A stretch of DNA of 34,870 nucleotides from Geitlerinema sp. PCC 9228 (GCF_001870905.1 NZ_LNDC01000192.1:1-34870), one strand, 5' to 3'; counted from the stretch's first letter, positions 7,331 through 16,215 are shown. Numbers and translations are program-made. Notes: a model not told the origin generated them from the sequence alone.

Positions 7331-8980
7331 CTATCCTCTATCCAAAGGAGCGGGGGTTGATTCCAATTTGGGAACAATTTGCCAGCCAAATTCTTGCTCG
7401 AACACCTCTTTCTTGTAGTTTAAACTCCACACTTCCAACTCGCAGTCATCATCGGGTTGGGTGGGTTCGAGGTGCAAGTACAAAATTTGGTTTTTCTCGT
7501 CAAACGCGCAGGTGACTTCGCGAATAGCCCCCAACTGACGACGGTCGAGGGCAATAGCCAACCGCAGCAAAGCCGATAGTTGGGCGACCAAACGGCGGTA
7601 TTTTTTGGAGGTGAGATTGCGGAAATTATCGTGTTTCTTTTTGGGAGGACTTTTGCGGTGGTAACGGGCTAAATTGGCAATAATTTCCAGTTCGGTTTCG
7701 GTATAGCCAAATAGTTCGCTGTGGCGAATTAAATAGTAAGAATGTTTGTGGTGGGAGTTATGGCTGATGTAGAGGCCGCAATTGTGTAAAACCGCTGCTG
7801 CCCACAGCAGTTCCCGTTCCTCGGCTTGCCACTGATGCAGGATGCCTTGGGTGCTGTCAAACAAACGCAGGGCAAACTGGGCCATTCGTTCGCTAGCGTT
7901 GAGATTGACATGGTATTTTTTGGCAATTTTATAGACGCTGCGGGTACGTACCGAACTGTGGTAGCGTAGCTGGTCGGAAATCAACCCGTGGGTGAGCATC
8001 CAATCGACAATCAGCCCTTCCCGCAAGGCGCGATCGCAGATGGTGAGGGTTTCTACCCCCAACATAGCCATGGCTTCTTTTAAAATTAAGGCACCGGCTA
8101 GAATAATTTCCGCCCGGCGTTCCGACATGCCTGGAAGTTCTGCACGCTGTTTGACGGGAAGCTTGCGCAAGCGATCGACGATCTCTTGAATTCCCTTAAA
8201 CCCGATGGAATAGCCATTGAGGGGATTGGGGGCACTGCCGTAGACTTGATGGGCATGTAACGCTGCCACAGCTTCGATGGTTCCTGAGGTCCCCACCATC
8301 CGCAGTTCTTCTTGGGGGTTGAGGTGGGTGCGAATTTCTTCGACGGGTCGTTCCAACATGCCGCGGATGTACGCCCGCAGGTAGTGAAATTCTTCGTTGC
8401 TGATGGGGTCGGTGTGGACGAATTCTGAGGTCAAACGAACTGCCCCTACTTTGGTACTGTTGAGAACCCGCGGTTCGCCACCATCGCCCAAAACCAATTC
8501 GGTGGAGCCGCCGCCAATGTCAATGACCACGTGGGATTTTTGGTCGAACTCAATGGCTGAGAGAACCCCCAAATAAATGCGGCGGGCTTCTTCTTGACCG
8601 GAAATGAGATTGACTTTCAGATCCAGCTGTTTGTCGATTTGGCGGAGAAAATCCCGACCGTTAGGGGCTTCGCGAACCGCACTGGTGGCAACGGCGACGA
8701 TGCGGTCGGCATGGTAACTTTTGGCGATTTCTTGAAAGCGTCCCAAACAAGCGATCGCTCGTTCTACGACTTCTGGCCGCAATTTTCCCGTTTCCCAGCA
8801 GCGATCGCCCAGGCGTACAGTTTCTTTTTCCCGCGCTACAATCGAAAAGCTTGGTAAAGTAGGTTCGATTTGTGCCAAAACCATGTGAATGGAATTGGTC
8901 CCCAAATCAATTGCCGCGAGCGTGCGGTTTTCTTGCCAAACTGGCGTAGGCGCTTGCACGAGCCCAATTGTTTCTACCAT
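7331..8980 (-). CDS. ppx: Ppx/GppA-family exopolyphosphatase / pppGpp phosphatase
   Basis: 549 aa. The N-terminal sugar-kinase/Hsp70-like fold has both phosphate loops: LAAIDLGTNSIHMVLAQI near residue 20 and VVIDIGGGSTELVLGDG near residue 150. An Ala/Gly-rich adenosine-type motif GTSGTIEAVAAL follows near 230. The C-terminal third is a helical HD-like domain (LLWAAAVLHNCGLYISHNSHH...LARYHRK), as in long bacterial Ppx proteins. The family cleaves terminal phosphates from polyphosphate and/or pppGpp, and which activity dominates cannot be read from sequence. Length is typical of cyanobacterial Ppx. It starts at ATG 8980, and 173 bp separate it from the divergent prenyltransferase gene. Confidence 0.88.
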   Translation of the reverse strand: MVETIGLVQAPTPVWQENRTLAAIDLGTNSIHMVLAQIEPTLPSFSIVAREKETVRLGDRCWETGKLRPEVVERAIACLGRFQEIAKSYHADRIVAVATSAVREAPNGRDFLRQIDKQLDLKVNLISGQEEARRIYLGVLSAIEFDQKSHVVIDIGGGSTELVLGDGGEPRVLNSTKVGAVRLTSEFVHTDPISNEEFHYLRAYIRGMLERPVEEIRTHLNPQEELRMVGTSGTIEAVAALHAHQVYGSAPNPLNGYSIGFKGIQEIVDRLRKLPVKQRAELPGMSERRAEIILAGALILKEAMAMLGVETLTICDRALREGLIVDWMLTHGLISDQLRYHSSVRTRSVYKIAKKYHVNLNASERMAQFALRLFDSTQGILHQWQAEERELLWAAAVLHNCGLYISHNSHHKHSYYLIRHSELFGYTETELEIIANLARYHRKSPPKKKHDNFRNLTSKKYRRLVAQLSALLRLAIALDRRQLGAIREVTCAFDEKNQILYLHLEPTQPDDDCELEVWSLNYKKEVFEQEFGWQIVPKLESTPAPLDRG

Positions 8981-9153
8981 TCTGATATGCGTTTGCGAAA
9001 GCTACACTAGATATCTCCCATCACTTGGAGAAAAATTCCCATCAGGAAGGCTGTGCCCTTCTTCAGACCCTCCAAGCGATTGAGGGATTCCTTCCCTCTC
9101 CTTCATTAACGATATCTTAGAAAGGGAAAGAGTTTACGACGAGATGCTGCCCT
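8981..9153. promoter_or_regulatory. divergent promoter region, ppx / prenyltransferase
   Basis: 173 bp between divergent starts hold both promoters. No convincing sigma-70 box pair was found by eye. An inverted motif CCCTCCAAGCGATTGAGGGA (9067-9086) lies in the middle and could be an operator or a small hairpin. Confidence 0.3.
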
Positions 9154-10038
9154 ATGGTTCCATCATCTTCATCCCCCAGCCAGCCCACTTGGCTGCAAAT
9201 TGTGCGACTGCTGCGGTGGAACAAACCCACCGGACGTTTGATTCTCATGGTTCCTGCCCTCTGGGGTGTTTTTGCTGGTGCCCGCGGGACGCCAGATTGG
9301 CTGTTGGTGGGCGTGATTGTGTTGGGAACCCTCGCAACCAGCGGTACCGGCTGCGTGATTAACGACTTGTGGGACCGCGATATTGACCCTTACGTGGAAC
9401 GGACGAAAACCCGTCCCATTGCTTCCAAAGCCCTTTCCGTCACTACTGGTATGATTGTAGCTTTGGTGGGAATGCTTTGCGCCGCGATTTTGGCAACGTA
9501 CCTCAATACGTTCAGTTTTGCCCTATGCGTGGCTGCGGTTCCCGTGATTGTTTTGTATCCCCTCGCCAAGCGGGTGTTTCCCCTTCCCCAGTTGGTGTTG
9601 GCTATTGCCTGGGGATTTGCGATATTGATTAGTTGGAGTGCTGCTACCGGTACGGTGGAAACACCCACCTGGTACTTGTGGGGCAGTACGATATGTTGGA
9701 CCCTGGGATTTGATACGGTGTACGCTATGAGCGATCGCGAGGACGACCTGCGTATTGGCGTGCGCTCCAGTGCCATATTTTTTGGGAAATATACCCCGCA
9801 AGCAGTGGGGGTGTTTTTTGCGGGTACGGCAATGGGAATGGCGTTTTTCGCTGTTTCTATGGGGTTACATTGGATTTTTTGGCCCCTCTGGGGAGTAGCG
9901 GTCATTTTGTGGGCAACCCAATCTTGGCAGCTCGCCCAACCTGAAATCCCCCAGGACCGATACGGTAAAATTTTTACTCAGAACGTCCAAATCGGCTTTA
10001 TTTTGCTTGTTGGTATCGTTTTGGGAAATTTACTCTAA
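9154..10038 (+). CDS. ubiA: 4-hydroxybenzoate solanesyltransferase (UbiA family), plastoquinone synthesis
   Basis: 294 aa, polytopic. Both Asp-rich motifs of UbiA prenyltransferases are present: NDLWDRDIDPYVERTKTRP (near residues 70-88) and DREDDLRIGVRSSA (near 193-206). The enzyme attaches the solanesyl chain to 4-hydroxybenzoate, the route cyanobacteria use to make plastoquinone-9. The sequence closely recalls the cyanobacterial type (LATSGTGCVINDLWDRD, AVPVIVLYPLAKRVFPLPQL, AWGFAILISWSA, FDTVYAMSDREDD). About eight to nine membrane helices are expected, in the thylakoid or plasma membrane. The start at 9154 gives the usual short hydrophilic N-terminus; an overlapping ATG at 9144 is in another frame. 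A hairpin and then der follow. Confidence 0.9.
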   Translation: MVPSSSSPSQPTWLQIVRLLRWNKPTGRLILMVPALWGVFAGARGTPDWLLVGVIVLGTLATSGTGCVINDLWDRDIDPYVERTKTRPIASKALSVTTGMIVALVGMLCAAILATYLNTFSFALCVAAVPVIVLYPLAKRVFPLPQLVLAIAWGFAILISWSAATGTVETPTWYLWGSTICWTLGFDTVYAMSDREDDLRIGVRSSAIFFGKYTPQAVGVFFAGTAMGMAFFAVSMGLHWIFWPLWGVAVILWATQSWQLAQPEIPQDRYGKIFTQNVQIGFILLVGIVLGNLL

Positions 10039-10055
10039 ACTTACCATCATTTGGT

Positions 10056-10079
10056 GTAGGGGCCACTGGCTGCCCCTAC
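10056..10079. repeat. short palindrome GTAGGGGC...GCCCCTAC
   Basis: A perfect 8-bp stem with an 8-nt loop in the 89-bp gap between the prenyltransferase and der. The arms equal the central arms of the 123-bp repeat, so it is probably a minimal relative. It could also serve as a terminator or mRNA stabiliser, although no T-run follows. Confidence 0.55.
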
Positions 10080-10127
10080 TTGCAATCATCCATATAGATA
10101 CTTGCGCTTAGAGAAACTTGTATTGCT

Positions 10128-11492
10128 ATGTCTCTTCCCGTTGTTGCTGTGATTGGACGCCCGAATGTGGGCAAATCCACGCTGGTCAATCGCATTGCCA
10201 GCGATCGTTTCGCCATTGTAGACGACGAACCGGGGATTACCCGCGATCGCACCTACCGCCCTGCCTTTTGGCAAGACCGAGATTTCTTGATTGTAGACAC
10301 CGGCGGTTTGGTATTTGATGATGATAGCGAATTTTTGCCTTTAATTCGCGAACAAGCACAAATTGCCCTCAGCGAAGCTTGCGCGGCTATTTTTGTGGTC
10401 AACGGTCAAGAAGGTCCCACTGCCGCTGATTTGGAAGTGGCCAATTGGCTGCGCCAGCAAGATATACCGCTGGTTCTGGCGGTAAACAAATGCGAATCAG
10501 AAACCACTGGCTTTGCCCAAGCAGCCGAATTTTGGGAGTTGGGCTTGGGCTATCCCTATCCGGTTTCTGGCATGCATGGGACTGGTACGGGAGATTTGCT
10601 GGATGCGGTGATTCCCTATATGCCCCCAGCCAGCGAAATTGAAGAACGGGAAGAAACCAATGTGGCGATTGTGGGACGCCCCAATGTGGGCAAATCCAGT
10701 TTGCTGAATGCCCTCAGCCAAACCAGCCGCGCCATTGTCAGTCCCATTGCTGGTACCACCCGCGATAGCTTGGATATGGTGTTGGAACGGGAGGGCAAAA
10801 TGTACCGCCTCATCGATACCGCTGGCATTCGCAAGAAAAATAAGGTGGAATACGGCGTGGAATTTTTCAGCATTAACCGCAGTTTCCGTGCTATTCGCCG
10901 TTCTCAGGTGGTGGTGTTGGTTCTGGATGCGGTGGATGGGGTCACCGAACAGGACCAAAAATTGGCCGACCGTATTATTGACGAAGGAAAGGCTTGTGTT
11001 TTGGCGGTCAATAAGTGGGATGCGTTGGAAAAAGACAGTCATACAATTAATAAATATCTTAGCTACCTCAGCGATCGCTTGTATTTTATCGACTGGTCGG
11101 AAAAAATCTTCATTAGCGCCCTCACTGGCAAGCGGGTGAGCAAAATTTGGCAGTTGCTGGATTGTGCCGCTACAGAACACAGTCGCCGCGTTCCTACCGC
11201 TGTGGTCAACGAAGTTATTGAAGAGGCGGTGAGGTGGCAGACCCCTCCCACCAACCGCCAGGGCAAAGCCGGGAAAATCTACTACGGTACCCAAGTAAGT
11301 ACGGCACCGCCGACCATGGTTTTGTTTGTTAACGATCCGAAACTTTTTAAGGAAAATTACAAACGTTACATGGAAAAACAGTTTCGCTTACAATTGGGAT
11401 TTGCCAGTACGCCCATTCGACTGTTGTGGCGCGCCAAACGCCCCCGCGATGTGGAACGTACGACCGACCAACGGCGAACCACTCCTGTCTAG
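10128..11492 (+). CDS. der: ribosome biogenesis GTPase Der (EngA)
   Basis: 454 aa with the tandem GTPase arrangement unique to Der. GTPase 1 has G1 GRPNVGKST (residues 10-18), a DEPGITRDR switch, DTGG and NKCE. GTPase 2 has a second GRPNVGKSS (about 182-190), the [10 protein letters not shown] switch, DTAGI and NKWD. A C-terminal KH-like domain follows (from about residue 360; [43 protein letters not shown]). Der binds the 50S ribosomal subunit during assembly and is essential in most bacteria. Length and start are standard. The ECF-type T component begins 69 bp downstream, separated by a palindromic repeat. Confidence 0.96.
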   Translation: MSLPVVAVIGRPNVGKSTLVNRIASDRFAIVDDEPGITRDRTYRPAFWQDRDFLIVDTGGLVFDDDSEFLPLIREQAQIALSEACAAIFVVNGQEGPTAADLEVANWLRQQDIPLVLAVNKCESETTGFAQAAEFWELGLGYPYPVSGMHGTGTGDLLDAVIPYMPPASEIEEREETNVAIVGRPNVGKSSLLNALSQTSRAIVSPIAGTTRDSLDMVLEREGKMYRLIDTAGIRKKNKVEYGVEFFSINRSFRAIRRSQVVVLVLDAVDGVTEQDQKLADRIIDEGKACVLAVNKWDALEKDSHTINKYLSYLSDRLYFIDWSEKIFISALTGKRVSKIWQLLDCAATEHSRRVPTAVVNEVIEEAVRWQTPPTNRQGKAGKIYYGTQVSTAPPTMVLFVNDPKLFKENYKRYMEKQFRLQLGFASTPIRLLWRAKRPRDVERTTDQRRTTPV

Positions 11493-11508
11493 CCTACGGT
11501 TCGGCACA

Positions 11509-11536
11509 GTAGAGGTGCAACGCGTTGCGCCCCTAC
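11509..11536. repeat. short palindrome related to the 123-bp repeat core
   Basis: GTAGAGGTGCAACGCGTTGC followed by GCCCCTAC forms an almost perfect 28-bp palindrome between der and the next gene. It keeps the ACGCG centre and GCGCCCCTAC arm of the larger repeats without their flanks, so it looks like a core-only relative. Confidence 0.6.
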
Positions 11537-11561
11537 ACCGTAAAATGTCTCTAGCGAACTA

Positions 11562-12476
11562 ATGGATTTACTGCGATCGCTTCCTTTAGGTTTATATCTG
11601 GAACAACCCATTACCTGGATGCACCAACTAGACCCAAGGGTCAAATTAGGGTGGCTGATCGGCTTTTTGCTAGCTCCGGTTTTAGCCTCTACCCTCTGGC
11701 GTCTGGGTTTGGTGGTACTGTTAATTTTGTTGACTGTTCTGGCTACCATTCCCATGCGGGTGTGGAAGCAGCAAATGGGATGGCTGTTGGTGTTATGCTT
11801 TTTGGTGATGCTGTTTAGCGCGATCGCACCCGATGGGCTAAACATCACCTACCAACCCCGTCTCCCCGATGCCGAACTGGCTTGGCAACTGGACCCATCC
11901 ACCGGCGAAGCTGCGGAACTGCCACCGGCAACGGAATACAACTATATCTTATTTCAGCAAGGTCCGATAACTGTAACCCGCCGCTCCCTCAATTTAGGAT
12001 TGCGGTTGAGCAGTCTTTTGTTTACGCTCATTTACAGTACCAATTTATATTTGCTAACCACAGCCCCAGAAGAAATTACGGCAGGCTTGGAAAGTTTAAT
12101 GCGTCCCCTGCGTTGGTTTCGGATTCCAGTTACCGAACTGAACTTAACTTTGACGCTTTCCTTACGGTTTATTCCTTTGGTGCTGGAAGAAGTTCAGAAT
12201 TTGATTCGCTCCGTACAAACGCGAGCCATTGATTGGCGGAAGTTGGGATTGAAAGGCAGCGCTCAAGTCTGGCTGACTGTTGCCGAACGCTTGCTAGAAA
12301 ATTTACTCATGCGTGCCGAACAAATTGCCAGTGCCATGCAGGTACGCGGGTTTACCAGTCCCGACAAACATCGCGTTTACTGGTCGCAATTGCGGCTAAG
12401 ACGCGGCGATTGGGTGGCTTTGGCGGTTTTGATTGCTTTTTGGGGCGTGCGTTTTGCAGTGGGTGGGGAGGCTTAG
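11562..12476 (+). CDS. EcfT/CbiQ-type transmembrane component of an ECF transporter
   Basis: 304 aa. The N-terminal region has several hydrophobic helices after the typical opening (TWMHQLDPRVKLGWLIGFLLA). The C-terminal cytoplasmic part carries the two Ala/Arg-Gly-like coupling motifs of T components (around SVQTRAIDWRKLG and ASAMQVRGFTSPD). EcfT proteins connect a substrate-binding S component to two ABC ATPases for import of vitamins or metals. No S or A subunit lies in this window, so the substrate is unknown, and the protein may share ATPases encoded elsewhere. The placement directly after der is one I recognise from other cyanobacteria. Confidence 0.8.
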   Translation: MDLLRSLPLGLYLEQPITWMHQLDPRVKLGWLIGFLLAPVLASTLWRLGLVVLLILLTVLATIPMRVWKQQMGWLLVLCFLVMLFSAIAPDGLNITYQPRLPDAELAWQLDPSTGEAAELPPATEYNYILFQQGPITVTRRSLNLGLRLSSLLFTLIYSTNLYLLTTAPEEITAGLESLMRPLRWFRIPVTELNLTLTLSLRFIPLVLEEVQNLIRSVQTRAIDWRKLGLKGSAQVWLTVAERLLENLLMRAEQIASAMQVRGFTSPDKHRVYWSQLRLRRGDWVALAVLIAFWGVRFAVGGEA

Positions 12477-12560
12477 GTAAGCGTACTAAGTCTGTGGGCA
12501 TGGGAGCCAAAATCTATGCAGAGGCGAACTATAGTTAGTAAAAATCAATAAGTTAGTTTC

Positions 12561-14012
12561 ATGATGGCATTACAAGGTTGGTATTGGCGATCGCTACCTT
12601 TGGAAAATCGTACGGGTTCGGACGTTTTTGCACGCTTGTTTTTAAAATCAAATGATGGCTCGCCAGAAGCGATCGCAACGCTGTTGGAAAGTCCGGCAAA
12701 CCGAGGAGAATTACCCCTGCATTTGTCTCGGTATTCCATTTGTGCGGGATCGCCCCGTTGGATGCAAGGCAAGTGGCAATTTTGGACCCCTGAAGTAGGA
12801 GAGATTTTACCGTTTTTGCGGCTTTTGCTATCTACCGCGGCATCTGGAACAACTGCGGCAAAGGAGGAAAGTTCCCTGCCCTTTTTGGGGGGATGGTTGG
12901 GATGGTTGGGCTACGATTTGGCATGGGAAATCGAATCGCTGCCCTCGCCGCATCAGGAAACAAGTCCGTTTCCAGTGGCTTATTGGTACGAACCCGACTG
13001 TTTTGCCATTGCCGACCACTACGAACAGCGTCTCTGGTTGGCGGCTACCCGCGATCGCGATTTGGATACAATGGAAACACGCCTGGCATCTACAACATCA
13101 TCCCTGGTGGTTGATGGATCTCCGGCAGCATCGACCCAACCGCAGCTGCAAATGTCCGCACAGGCATACGCAGACATGGTGGTTCGGGCGAAACAATATA
13201 TCCAAGCTGGCGATATTTTTCAAACGAATTTATCTTTACGCTTCGAGACGCAAACCTCGGCCTCCAGTTGGGCAACCTATCAGGCATTACAACAAATCAA
13301 TCCTTCTCCCTTTGCTAGCTACTGGCAAACCCCTTGGGGAAGTATTGTGAGCTGTTCGCCGGAACGGTTGGTGCAGGTTGCAGGCAATTCCGTACAAACG
13401 CGCCCCATTGCCGGAACCCGTTCCCGTGGAAGCACCCCTGCCGAAGACGAACAACTGGCCCGGCAGCTATACAATAATGTGAAAGAACGCGCCGAACACG
13501 TGATGTTGGTGGATTTGGAACGCAACGACCTGGGGCGGGTTTGCCAGTGGGGATCGGTGGTGGTAGACGAGTTGATGGCGATCGAACGCTATTCCCATGT
13601 AATGCATTTGGTGAGCAACGTACGGGGGATTTTGGCCAGCGATCGCGATGCGGTGAATGCGATCGCAGCCATGTTTCCCGGGGGAACCATTACCGGATGT
13701 CCGAAAGTTCGCTGCATGGAAATTATCGCCGAATTGGAACCTGTTCGTCGCCATTTGTTCTACGGTTCCTGCGGTTATTTAGACTGGCGGGGGCATTTGG
13801 ACCTCAATATTTTAATTCGCACCCTATTGTGGCTACCCCAAGAACAAAGCGACAATACCACCGCCACTGTATGGGGTCAGGTGGGGGCTGGCATTGTTGC
13901 CGATAGCGATCCCCAAAAAGAATGGCAAGAGTGTTTGCACAAAGCCCAAGCCCAACTGCAAGCCCTGCGGTGGCTGCCCGCCAAGGATGGTGCTTGGGCG
14001 ATCGGGCTGTGA
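12561..14012 (+). CDS. chorismate-binding enzyme, anthranilate/aminodeoxychorismate synthase component I family
   Basis: 483 aa. The C-terminal ~270 residues form a complete chorismate-binding fold: RPIAGTRSRGSTPAEDEQLA (about 280-299), ERAEHVMLVDLERNDLGRVC, HLVSNVRG, FPGGTITGCPKVRCMEII and GAGIVADSDPQKEW. The N-terminal region has FLGGWLGWLGYDLAWE, as in PabB/TrpE partners. The motif reads PIAGT, as in TrpE; classical PabB has PIKGT with the catalytic Lys. TrpE-like chemistry (anthranilate) is therefore plausible, but the short N-terminal region and context also fit cyanobacterial PabB-type paralogues. No glutamine amidotransferase is adjacent. It starts with two ATGs; the first was taken. 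Confidence 0.82.
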   Translation: MMALQGWYWRSLPLENRTGSDVFARLFLKSNDGSPEAIATLLESPANRGELPLHLSRYSICAGSPRWMQGKWQFWTPEVGEILPFLRLLLSTAASGTTAAKEESSLPFLGGWLGWLGYDLAWEIESLPSPHQETSPFPVAYWYEPDCFAIADHYEQRLWLAATRDRDLDTMETRLASTTSSLVVDGSPAASTQPQLQMSAQAYADMVVRAKQYIQAGDIFQTNLSLRFETQTSASSWATYQALQQINPSPFASYWQTPWGSIVSCSPERLVQVAGNSVQTRPIAGTRSRGSTPAEDEQLARQLYNNVKERAEHVMLVDLERNDLGRVCQWGSVVVDELMAIERYSHVMHLVSNVRGILASDRDAVNAIAAMFPGGTITGCPKVRCMEIIAELEPVRRHLFYGSCGYLDWRGHLDLNILIRTLLWLPQEQSDNTTATVWGQVGAGIVADSDPQKEWQECLHKAQAQLQALRWLPAKDGAWAIGL

Positions 14013-14076
14013 ACAGCAAACAAAATCTTGGATCAAGCATGTTATACTTGAAAAAGTAAGCATATTTAACGGATAT

Positions 14077-14598
14077 ATGTCTAATTTGGTTACGGTTTCT
14101 GAGGCAGCAGAACTCTTAGGTGTTTCGACAAGAACTATTCGTAGGTGGGAGTCTGAAAGACGGATTCAAACCGTCCGATTGAACTATTGCTTACGGTCGT
14201 GTTAGTAGTAATGGCCAACAAGAAGACTTGAAAAGATATGAAATTGTATTAGAGTCTTTCTGTTCTAAAAATGGTTGGTCTTACAAGTTAATATCTGATT
14301 TGGGGGCTGGGGCTGATTATCCCCAGAAAGGATTAAACAGATTAATTAAGTTAATCTGTTCCTATCAAGTCGAATGATTAGTCTTAATTCATAAATACAG
14401 GTTATTAAGATTAGGTGGTAATTTAATCTTTACTCTTTATGAAGTTTTTGGGACAGAAGTTGTTATTATTAACCACAGTGAAGACTCAACCTCTGAAGAG
14501 GAGTTAACTAAAGATGTTCTAAAAATTACAACCGTGTTTTCGGCAGAAATAAACAGATTATTCAAGAACTAAAAGAGGTAGCCAAAGAGTTAAAATGA
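14077..14598 (+). pseudogene. tnpA: decayed IS607-family serine recombinase (TnpA)
   Basis: The first 34 codons encode an intact MerR-like helix-turn-helix start (VSEAAELLGVSTRTIRRWES). The frame is then lost where IS607 TnpA normally has a GGHRRY segment. The recombinase domain resumes in another frame from about 14188 (TIAYGRVSSNGQQEDLKRYE, then KNGWSYKLISDLGAGADYPQ, GLNRLIKLI). A TGA interrupts it near 14376, where related proteins have Arg. Remnants continue (FGTEVVIINHSEDSTSEEEL), then a deletion, and the tail ends in QELKEVAKELK and TGA at 14596-14598. The nucleophilic-Ser region (RVSS) survives. It is a clear pseudogene of the small serine recombinase that moves IS607 elements. Confidence 0.85.
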
Positions 14599-15470
14599 TT
14601 CTCTCTTTTAAGACTGAACTAGAGCTTAATAATCAACAGAAAATTCTTTGTGCCCAACATGCAGAAATGGCTCCTCATGCTGATAAATGAGGGTTCTCAT
14701 TAACGAACTTCATTCTTGACTATAACCAAAAATCCTAATAATAAACTCAAATTCCCTAGCGCAATTGAGTTTTATAAACTTTTCGTTGCTTGGTGTAAAC
14801 CCAAAAATCTTTAGTATTATGAAGTTAGTAAATGCGCCCCTCAATTATGGTATGATGCTATTTCTGAAAAACAACGATTGTATGGAATTGGCCAATTGCC
14901 CTGGTAGGGGCGCTCACGCGTTGCGCTCCTAAAAAAATGCCTCTATTATCTCTTGCAGATTATCAAGAAAATGGTATAAGAACTGGAAGGAAACACAGAT
15001 GAAGATACCTAGATTTCATCGAAAAATAGGCAACCATAAATTAACAACTTTTCTTGCTAAGAACCACAGTGAGATGGTTATCAAAGACTTAAACGTCAAG
15101 GGGATATTGGCTAATTAAAGTTAGCTAAAGCAATCTCCGATATGGGCTTCTACAAGTTCCGTCGTTAACTGGAGTGCAAATGCCCGTTATATAGTTTTCA
15201 ATTCATCATTGTTGACCGATGGTTTCCTGCTTCTACAACTTGTTCTACCTGTGGAACAGTAAAAGAAAAACTCTCCTTGTAAAAAAGAACTTTTCACTGC
15301 GAAAGTTGTGGCTTTCGTTGCGAGCGAGATGTGAACGCAAGTATTAATTGGGCTTTTGCGGGTAGTTCGCTCGTGTAAGCCCGTGGACTAGGTTGCGCCG
15401 TCGCATCTAGGAAAAGCCCCTGGTGGGAAAGAAACAGGAAATTAACGTCAAGTTTAACCGATTTGGTTAA
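14595..15470 (+). pseudogene. tnpB: decayed TnpB (IS607-type RNA-guided nuclease), interrupted by a repeat
   Basis: The start ATG overlaps the tnpA stop (ATGA), the usual IS607 arrangement. The N-terminus reads MILSFKTELELNNQQKILCA and leads to YYEVSKCAPQ near 14845. There a 123-bp repeat interrupts the gene. Beyond it most of the central region, including the first RuvC motif, is missing. The C-terminal part is recognisable with in-frame stops: FLAKNHSEMVIKDLNV (RuvC-II; the usual Glu is Lys), DMGFYKFRR, DRWFPASTTCSTCG, CESCGFRCERDVNAS (zinc finger and the RuvC-III Asp) and a final NVKFNRFG. TnpB is the RNA-guided endonuclease ancestral to Cas12. This copy cannot be functional. Confidence 0.85.
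14855..14977. repeat. copy C of the 123-bp palindromic repeat, inside dead tnpB
   Basis: 123 bp, colinear with copies B and D (CTGAAAAACAACGATTG, then CCCTGGTAGGGGCGCTCACG, CGTTGCGC, TCTTGCAGATTATCAAG, ending AATGGTAT). The left end is partly decayed (ATGCTATTTC). It separates two recognisable stretches of tnpB, so it arrived after the IS607 element. Confidence 0.8.
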
Positions 15471-15933
15471 GTTTGTGTAAGTTTGTCAGAACGGTGATAG
15501 AACGAGAACCAATGGCAATGAAAAATTGGGTGGGGGGCTAATGTCATATTCATTATTCAAACGTGCGGTAAAGATTTCCCATTGTCCTAGAAACAAAGAC
15601 AAATCGTGCTAAACTAGTTGCTACCCTAGCGACCATTTGGGAAAATCGTAAAATTCGATACAGCAACAAAAAGGAGGCTATTAAAAAGGAAGGTTTTTCC
15701 GGCTCGTATGTTGCTATTTGGCGATCGCTGTTGTCAAACGAACCCCGCGATCGCGATCGAATCGATTTTCTCGGTTGCGCTCGACCCATTATTTTCTAGG
15801 AAATAGTTGACAAAATCCTCCCTTTATGGACATTGATTGCCACTTTCCGATTCCTTGAAATTTGGCAGCCAGAACATTTCCATCGCATTTTTGGATTTCT
15901 GCTTCTAGCATTGCAGAAAAGTTATGAAGCTTC
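15471..15933. other. intergenic region between the IS607 remnant and pipX
   Basis: 463 bp. It contains the possible broken small gene at 15541-15799, a TTGACA -35-like hexamer at 15807-15812 without a good -10 at normal spacing, and AT-rich sequence before pipX. The pipX promoter must be here. No further structure was seen. Confidence 0.5.
15541..15799 (+). pseudogene. possible frameshifted small gene or gene fragment
   Basis: A frame open from 15572 to TAG at 15797-15799 encodes a charged, protein-like stretch (LETKTNRAKLVATLATIWEN... and KEGFSGSYVAIWRSLLSNEP). It has no ATG. An ATG at 15541 begins a different frame (MSYSLFKRAVKIS), which could join it through a single frameshift near 15580. 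The minus strand is also open across the interval, so the evidence is weak. It may be the remains of a gene broken when mobile DNA entered. Confidence 0.25.
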
Positions 15934-16215
15934 ATGAATACGGAAAGCTATCTCAACCATCCCACCTTTGGCCTGCTTTACATGATTTGTAAAGTTGGAG
16001 AAGACCAGGAACTCTTTGCCAGCCTTTACGCCCAGCGTCTGTTCTTTGTAGTAACAGGAAACTCGGGAAAAATGAATCGAAGGGTAAGCTTTGAACCCGT
16101 TACCCGTGGCGATGCTCGTTTTATGGTAGAAAATCGCCTGCGCATGCTCCGCCGGCTGGGCAAAATGGAGGAGTACGAACAACTGCAAGCCATCTACCAC
16201 CAAACATTCCAATAA
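15934..16215 (+). CDS. pipX: PipX, co-activator that bridges PII and NtcA
   Basis: 93 aa. The sequence is unmistakable: ESYLNHPTFGLLYMICKVGE, then ELFASLYAQRLFFVV, a beta Tudor-like core (residues ~5-60), and C-terminal helices (DARFMVENRLRMLRRLGKME, QLQAIYHQTFQ). PipX binds the nitrogen regulator NtcA and strengthens its activity when 2-oxoglutarate is high. It is sequestered by PII (GlnB) when nitrogen is plentiful. It occurs only in cyanobacteria. It is followed after 46 bp by pipY, the standard pairing. Compared with shorter homologues there are a few extra residues around position 45 (NSGKMNRRV). Confidence 0.95.
   Translation: MNTESYLNHPTFGLLYMICKVGEDQELFASLYAQRLFFVVTGNSGKMNRRVSFEPVTRGDARFMVENRLRMLRRLGKMEEYEQLQAIYHQTFQ

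Larger units (their letters stand above)
14020..15480 (+). mobile_element. remnant of an IS607-family element
   Basis: Adjacent remnants of tnpA and tnpB in the order and overlap typical of IS607 define the element. IS607 elements lack terminal inverted repeats and leave no target duplication, so both boundaries are approximate: the left lies after the chorismate-enzyme stop at 14012 and the right shortly after the tnpB stop at 15470. Several stops, frameshifts, an internal deletion and a nested repeat show long inactivity. Confidence 0.75.

Noticed and set aside
10497-11294. 265-codon minus-strand frame inside der
   Set aside because: It lies fully antisense to the well-supported der gene and has no recognisable protein features.
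14855-14977. Possible CRISPR-like repeat because of recurrent palindromes in the window
   Set aside because: Copies are kilobases apart, 123 bp long and not separated by regular spacers, so this is a dispersed repeat and not an array.
15553-15789. 78-aa minus-strand frame between the IS607 remnant and pipX
   Set aside because: Poor protein character; the plus-strand frame over the same interval looks more protein-like, and neither is convincing.
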